DNA of 36,610 bases, from contig NZ_JARFTR010000067.1 in the NCBI RefSeq assembly GCF_029167235.1, positions 1 through 36,610 on the forward strand, in the 5' to 3' direction. Positions 33,999 through 36,610 of the stretch are shown here, piece after piece. The notes under the pieces were generated by a model. The model worked only from the letters and a program-made list of their open reading frames with translations. It ran no database searches and was not told where the DNA came from. Each line of letters begins with the position of its first letter. Position 1 is the first letter of the stretch. A program made the position numbers and the translations under genes. The stretch is from Kamptonema sp. UHCC 0994. Its GTDB lineage: Bacteria; Cyanobacteriota; Cyanobacteriia; Cyanobacteriales; Microcoleaceae.

Positions 33999-34403
33999 CT
34001 ACTTATCACCTTCAAATCGAGCAAAGGCACTCGGATAAGCCGCCCAAACCTTACCTACAAAATCCCTCAATTGCCTATGAGCAATCACAGCATCCTTCCC
34101 TTCACTATCTAGCGACTGCAACTCAGTCAAAAGCGGAATTACCTCCGTATCAAGAGCCAACCGAAATAAACTCAAAGGCCACAACAAATCCGAGCCATCC
34201 CGCAAATCCCATAAATTATGCTCCTCATGGAGAAACGAACTTTCATCACAGACCAATACTACTAACATTAACGGTCGTACCCAGCATAACCGACGTGCCG
34301 ACACTACTTGAATTACATCAGCATAAAGGCACGCATCTCCAAATTCTAAACATACAATCTGGCTAGGCCCAAAATTAGAGACAGAATCAATTAACGCAGA
34401 CAT
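33999..34403 (-). CDS. Hypothetical protein, probably cyanobacteria-specific
   Basis: A 134-residue soluble protein of unknown function. It has a hydrophobic centre (RRLCWVRPLMLVVLVCDE, 37-54), then an acidic stretch with HNLWDLRDGSDLLWPLSLFR (62-81) and VIAHRQLRDFVGKVWAAYP near the end. No domain that I know of. It lies 41 bp downstream of the acyltransferase gene on the same strand, so co-transcription is likely. The frame is preferred over the overlapping plus-strand frame, which runs out of the repeat at 33909-33981 and is Pro/His/Thr-rich. Confidence 0.68.
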   Translation of the reverse strand: MSALIDSVSNFGPSQIVCLEFGDACLYADVIQVVSARRLCWVRPLMLVVLVCDESSFLHEEHNLWDLRDGSDLLWPLSLFRLALDTEVIPLLTELQSLDSEGKDAVIAHRQLRDFVGKVWAAYPSAFARFEGDK

Positions 34404-34444
34404 CAGGGAACAAATACATATCTTTAATCATCATAGAAAACAAC

Positions 34445-35179
34445 TCACTCCCGATCTATTCTCTTGAGAGCCGTTTCTAAATCAGCAGTGAGAGATTGTG
34501 CATCCTTTTTTCCTGAACCAGTGCAGTAATCAGCCGCCGACAGCGGAGCAGCGATCGTAATTTTCACACGAGAACCCCAGCGAGGAATGCAGGGATGGTA
34601 GCGAATGCTCATAGGTACAACTTTAACACCCAGACCGGGGTGACTCGACTCTGCTTGAATCGCCATACGGGCCAATCCTGGTTTCAGAGGGTGAACTTGC
34701 CGATCTTGGTAGATAGCGCCTTCAGGAAAAATGACCAACATTTGTCGATCGAGGAGAAGCTCTACCCCATGACGGAGAGTCGCGATCGCCGGATGCTTAG
34801 GATCGACTGGAAATCCCCCCAACCGCCTGATAAACCAACCTTGCAATCCTTTCACCTCATTTACCGAAACCATAAATCGCAGATCTCTACCCGTAACATA
34901 TCGCCCAGTAGAATAAGGCAGCATCTGAGAATCCCAGCGAGAGCGGTGAGTAGGAGCCAAAATTACAGGCCCTTCCCTAGGAATGTGCTCCTGTCCGATC
35001 GCCTCAATACTACGAAAATAAAAAGGCAGGATAAGGTAGCGGCCCAGAGGATAAACCAACGGGGCTAACCAAGGAGAAACGTGAGAATTAATTGATGTCG
35101 CCTTGGCAGGCATTTGCGTTTCTAGGGATGAATTACTGGAGTCAAAAGCGATCATGGCAGTGTAGCTTAAAGCAATCAA
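34445..35179 (-). CDS. 1-acyl-glycerol-3-phosphate acyltransferase (PlsC family)
   Basis: A 244-residue membrane-associated acyltransferase of phospholipid synthesis. The catalytic H78-x4-D83 motif is in APTHRSRWDS, the acyl-acceptor site FPEG is at 151-154, and VVPMSIRY (about 192-199) is the fourth block. The N-terminus has a weak amphipathic start; in-frame ATGs at residues 9 and 23 are alternative starts, and the one at 23 would give a more usual length. It may belong to a tadA-plsC-hypothetical transcript. The 111-bp gap to tadA contains a ggccct/agggcc stem at 35222-35246. Confidence 0.88.
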   Translation of the reverse strand: MIALSYTAMIAFDSSNSSLETQMPAKATSINSHVSPWLAPLVYPLGRYLILPFYFRSIEAIGQEHIPREGPVILAPTHRSRWDSQMLPYSTGRYVTGRDLRFMVSVNEVKGLQGWFIRRLGGFPVDPKHPAIATLRHGVELLLDRQMLVIFPEGAIYQDRQVHPLKPGLARMAIQAESSHPGLGVKVVPMSIRYHPCIPRWGSRVKITIAAPLSAADYCTGSGKKDAQSLTADLETALKRIDRE

Positions 35180-35290
35180 GCTTTTCTAAGGACTTTCTGA
35201 CTCTACACTAAGTTTTTTAACGGCCCTTTTGGGAAACAACAGGGCCACTTTTGCTATTGTCATTCAATTAAATCCGTTATCTATCCGTTG

Positions 35291-35800
35291 CTAGCTCTTA
35301 GCTTGCTCGCGACGCTTTACAAACCACGATTGTAACTGTTCGCGACACTCAGACTCCAGAATCCCGCCAAGTACAGGCAAGCGGTGATAGGAGCAGCCAC
35401 TATCAGGTATATTGGCAACAGTTCTGATTGTGCCAGATTTTGGATCGTCCACTCCATAGACCAGTAAACCGATTCGGGCTTGTACGATCGCCCCAGCGCA
35501 CATCGGACAAGGCTCTAAAGTAACGTAGAGCGTACAAGCATTGAGATGCCAATTTTGTAGAGCAATTCCAGCCGCCCGTAGAGCTAAAATTTCAGCATGA
35601 GCTGTAGGATCGCAATCTCGCTCTCGCCGATTTTGTGCCTCTGCAATCAACTCGCCGCGATCGTCAACGATCGCAGCACCCACCGGTACTTCCCCAGCCT
35701 CTCCAGCCTCCTGTGCCAATTTTATAGCTCTACTCATCCACTGGCGATGAATCAGGTATATAGGATTGCACATAGGCAGGCGATTTTTGTAGTCGATCAT
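35291..35800 (-). CDS. tadA: tRNA adenosine(34) deaminase
   Basis: A zinc deaminase of 169 residues that converts A34 to inosine in tRNA-Arg(ACG). The HAE motif is in DPTAHAEILAL and the PCxxC motif in LEPCPMCAGAI; the VPVGAAIVDD strand precedes them. The open frame extends a further 94 codons upstream to 36082, but that part overlaps the divergent TerB-like gene and has no deaminase similarity. The ATG at 35800 (MIDYKNRLP) is therefore used; 35773 is a second candidate. Confidence 0.93.
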   Translation of the reverse strand: MIDYKNRLPMCNPIYLIHRQWMSRAIKLAQEAGEAGEVPVGAAIVDDRGELIAEAQNRRERDCDPTAHAEILALRAAGIALQNWHLNACTLYVTLEPCPMCAGAIVQARIGLLVYGVDDPKSGTIRTVANIPDSGCSYHRLPVLGGILESECREQLQSWFVKRREQAKS

Positions 35801-35879
35801 ACTTGTGTAACAGAAAACACTTAAGATGATTAGATTAGGTTGCGATCGTCGGGTGCTAAATCGACAATTATTTAAAATT

Positions 35880-36485
35880 ATGGATACTTCGCTGATTGGC
35901 TTAGAAGTTGTTGAGCTCTTGTCCCGGATCAGCGGACAGAGGCTCCGCCCACAAGATGTCTCCCCTCTAGTAGTCTTCCTGACTGCTCTGATTTCTATTT
36001 TACGGGGAGTGATTATTATAGATAAGACGGTTGCTGTTGAAGAAGAAGAACGGCTCCAAAAAACGCTTAAAGCTTTTGTCAATGCAGAGCGCGACCACGT
36101 TCAACTGATTCAGCGCATCCTCAAAGGTGTTGCTAAGCAGCAGGTTTATTTCAATCCTAGCGAACTGGTAACGCTGACGGCTTTATTTTCAGACTCAGAA
36201 AAATTGCTCTTAATTGCCTTTGGCTACGAAATGTCAGCCGCCGACGGAGATTTTGACCTACGAGAGCAGATGTATTTACAATCTATTGGTCACAGGCTCG
36301 GTATTGACTATCGCCACACCACAGTTCTAGATGCTGTATTTGCAAAAGAAGGAACTATCGATCCCGATGCTTTGGCGGAGGTTCAAAGTTTACTCGACCC
36401 CGCTGAGTTTGAGGCTCACAATCCCGTATTCGCTAAAGCCGCAAAGCATTTGGCTTCTTTGTTGCAGTCTAAGGGTAATTGTTAA
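35880..36485 (+). CDS. TerB-like (tellurite-resistance-fold) protein
   Basis: A 201-residue helical protein. The region FGYEMSAADGDFDLREQMYL carries the acidic D-x-D pattern of the TerB/DjlA-N fold, with an EEEERLQKTLKAF helix in the first half (VAVEEEERLQ) that forms the other half of the metal-site arrangement. Function in cyanobacteria is not established. An in-frame ATG at 35826 would add 18 residues (IRLGCDRRVLNRQLF...), but it would leave only 25 bp for two divergent promoters with tadA; the ATG at 35880 (MDTSLIGLEVVELL) is preferred. Confidence 0.75.
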   Translation: MDTSLIGLEVVELLSRISGQRLRPQDVSPLVVFLTALISILRGVIIIDKTVAVEEEERLQKTLKAFVNAERDHVQLIQRILKGVAKQQVYFNPSELVTLTALFSDSEKLLLIAFGYEMSAADGDFDLREQMYLQSIGHRLGIDYRHTTVLDAVFAKEGTIDPDALAEVQSLLDPAEFEAHNPVFAKAAKHLASLLQSKGNC

Positions 36486-36610
36486 CTGTTAACTGTTAAC
36501 TGTTAACTGTTAACAGATAATTGGTAATTGGTAATTGGTAACTGGTAATTGCTAATTAGAATTGCTACCTTCCCCTTCCCCTTCCCCTTCCCCTTCCCCT
36601 TCCCCTTCCC
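36484..36610. repeat. GTTAACT, TAATTGG and TTCCCC simple repeats at the window edge
   Basis: Five taactgt/ttaactg heptamers (about 36482-36516) are followed by taattggtaattgg iterations and then by at least seven TTCCCC hexamers running off the window. No gene is visible. Confidence 0.92.

Noticed and set aside
33878-34366. 162-codon plus-strand frame
   Set aside because: It starts in the transposase remnant, runs through the hairpin repeat and lies opposite the more protein-like frame at 33999-34403.
35222-35246. ggccct/agggcc stem between tadA and plsC as a terminator
   Set aside because: Only six base pairs with a 13-nt loop and no T-run in the direction of these genes.
35801-36082. Long N-terminal extension of the TadA frame
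   Set aside because: It has no deaminase similarity and overlaps the divergent TerB-like coding sequence almost entirely.

Overview
The window reads as chromosomal DNA of a filamentous, non-marine-picoplankton cyanobacterium (an Oscillatoriales/Microcoleus-like genome would fit; the exact taxon is inference). Supporting signs are the very frequent HIP1 octamer GCGATCGC, NtcB and CnaT nitrate regulators, a solanesyl-diphosphate synthase next to murI and an AMIN-type amidase, DUF1830 and other cyanobacteria-specific families, and intergenic spacers filled with short tandem repeats, GTTAAC/TAATTGG iterations and hairpin repeats. No rRNA, tRNA or CRISPR array was found.

Layout. 1-476: expanded hairpin repeat. 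477-3539 (-): sensor kinase with an ethylene-receptor-type membrane domain. 3853-8143 (+): nitrate-assimilation regulation and cofactor block ntcB-cnaT-mobA, followed by a class V aminotransferase overlapping mobA; ntcB has a textbook NtcA-activated promoter. 8288-10460 (-): DUF1830 protein, small Cys-rich protein, HemW. 10606-11843 (+): membrane-anchored PIN-TRAM protein and a doubtful 51-codon ORF. 11952-17756 (-): secreted trypsin-like protease, then sds, murI and an amidase (isoprenoid quinone tail synthesis and cell-wall genes), with a 960-bp gap between sds and murI that holds a possible 39-residue membrane protein. 18176-19390 (-): lone TnpB RNA-guided nuclease gene. 19622-20716 (-): alpha/beta hydrolase. 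20965-25328 (+): infC, a 1028-residue transporter-HEAT protein, and a cyclic-nucleotide-binding-domain protein. 25599-28889 (-): DUF4870 membrane protein and a second ethylene-receptor-like kinase. 29288-33725 (+): prfC and a large M48-like membrane protein with a broken zinc site. 33738-35800 (-): IS630-type transposase relic, an unknown 134-residue protein, a PlsC-type acyltransferase, tadA. 35880-36485 (+): TerB-like protein, then simple repeats to the edge.

The genes do not form one large system. The coherent units are: (i) nitrate regulation (NtcA site to ntcB, cnaT, mobA); (ii) two paralogous ethylene-binding-domain kinases 22 kb apart that share the sensor and one PAS domain but carry different kinase modules; (iii) the amidase-murI-sds group; (iv) the transporter-HEAT plus cNMP-domain pair. 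The most unusual features are the kinase pair, the pseudo-protease, the TnpB with a damaged zinc knuckle, and in-frame capture of spacer repeats by several coding sequences.
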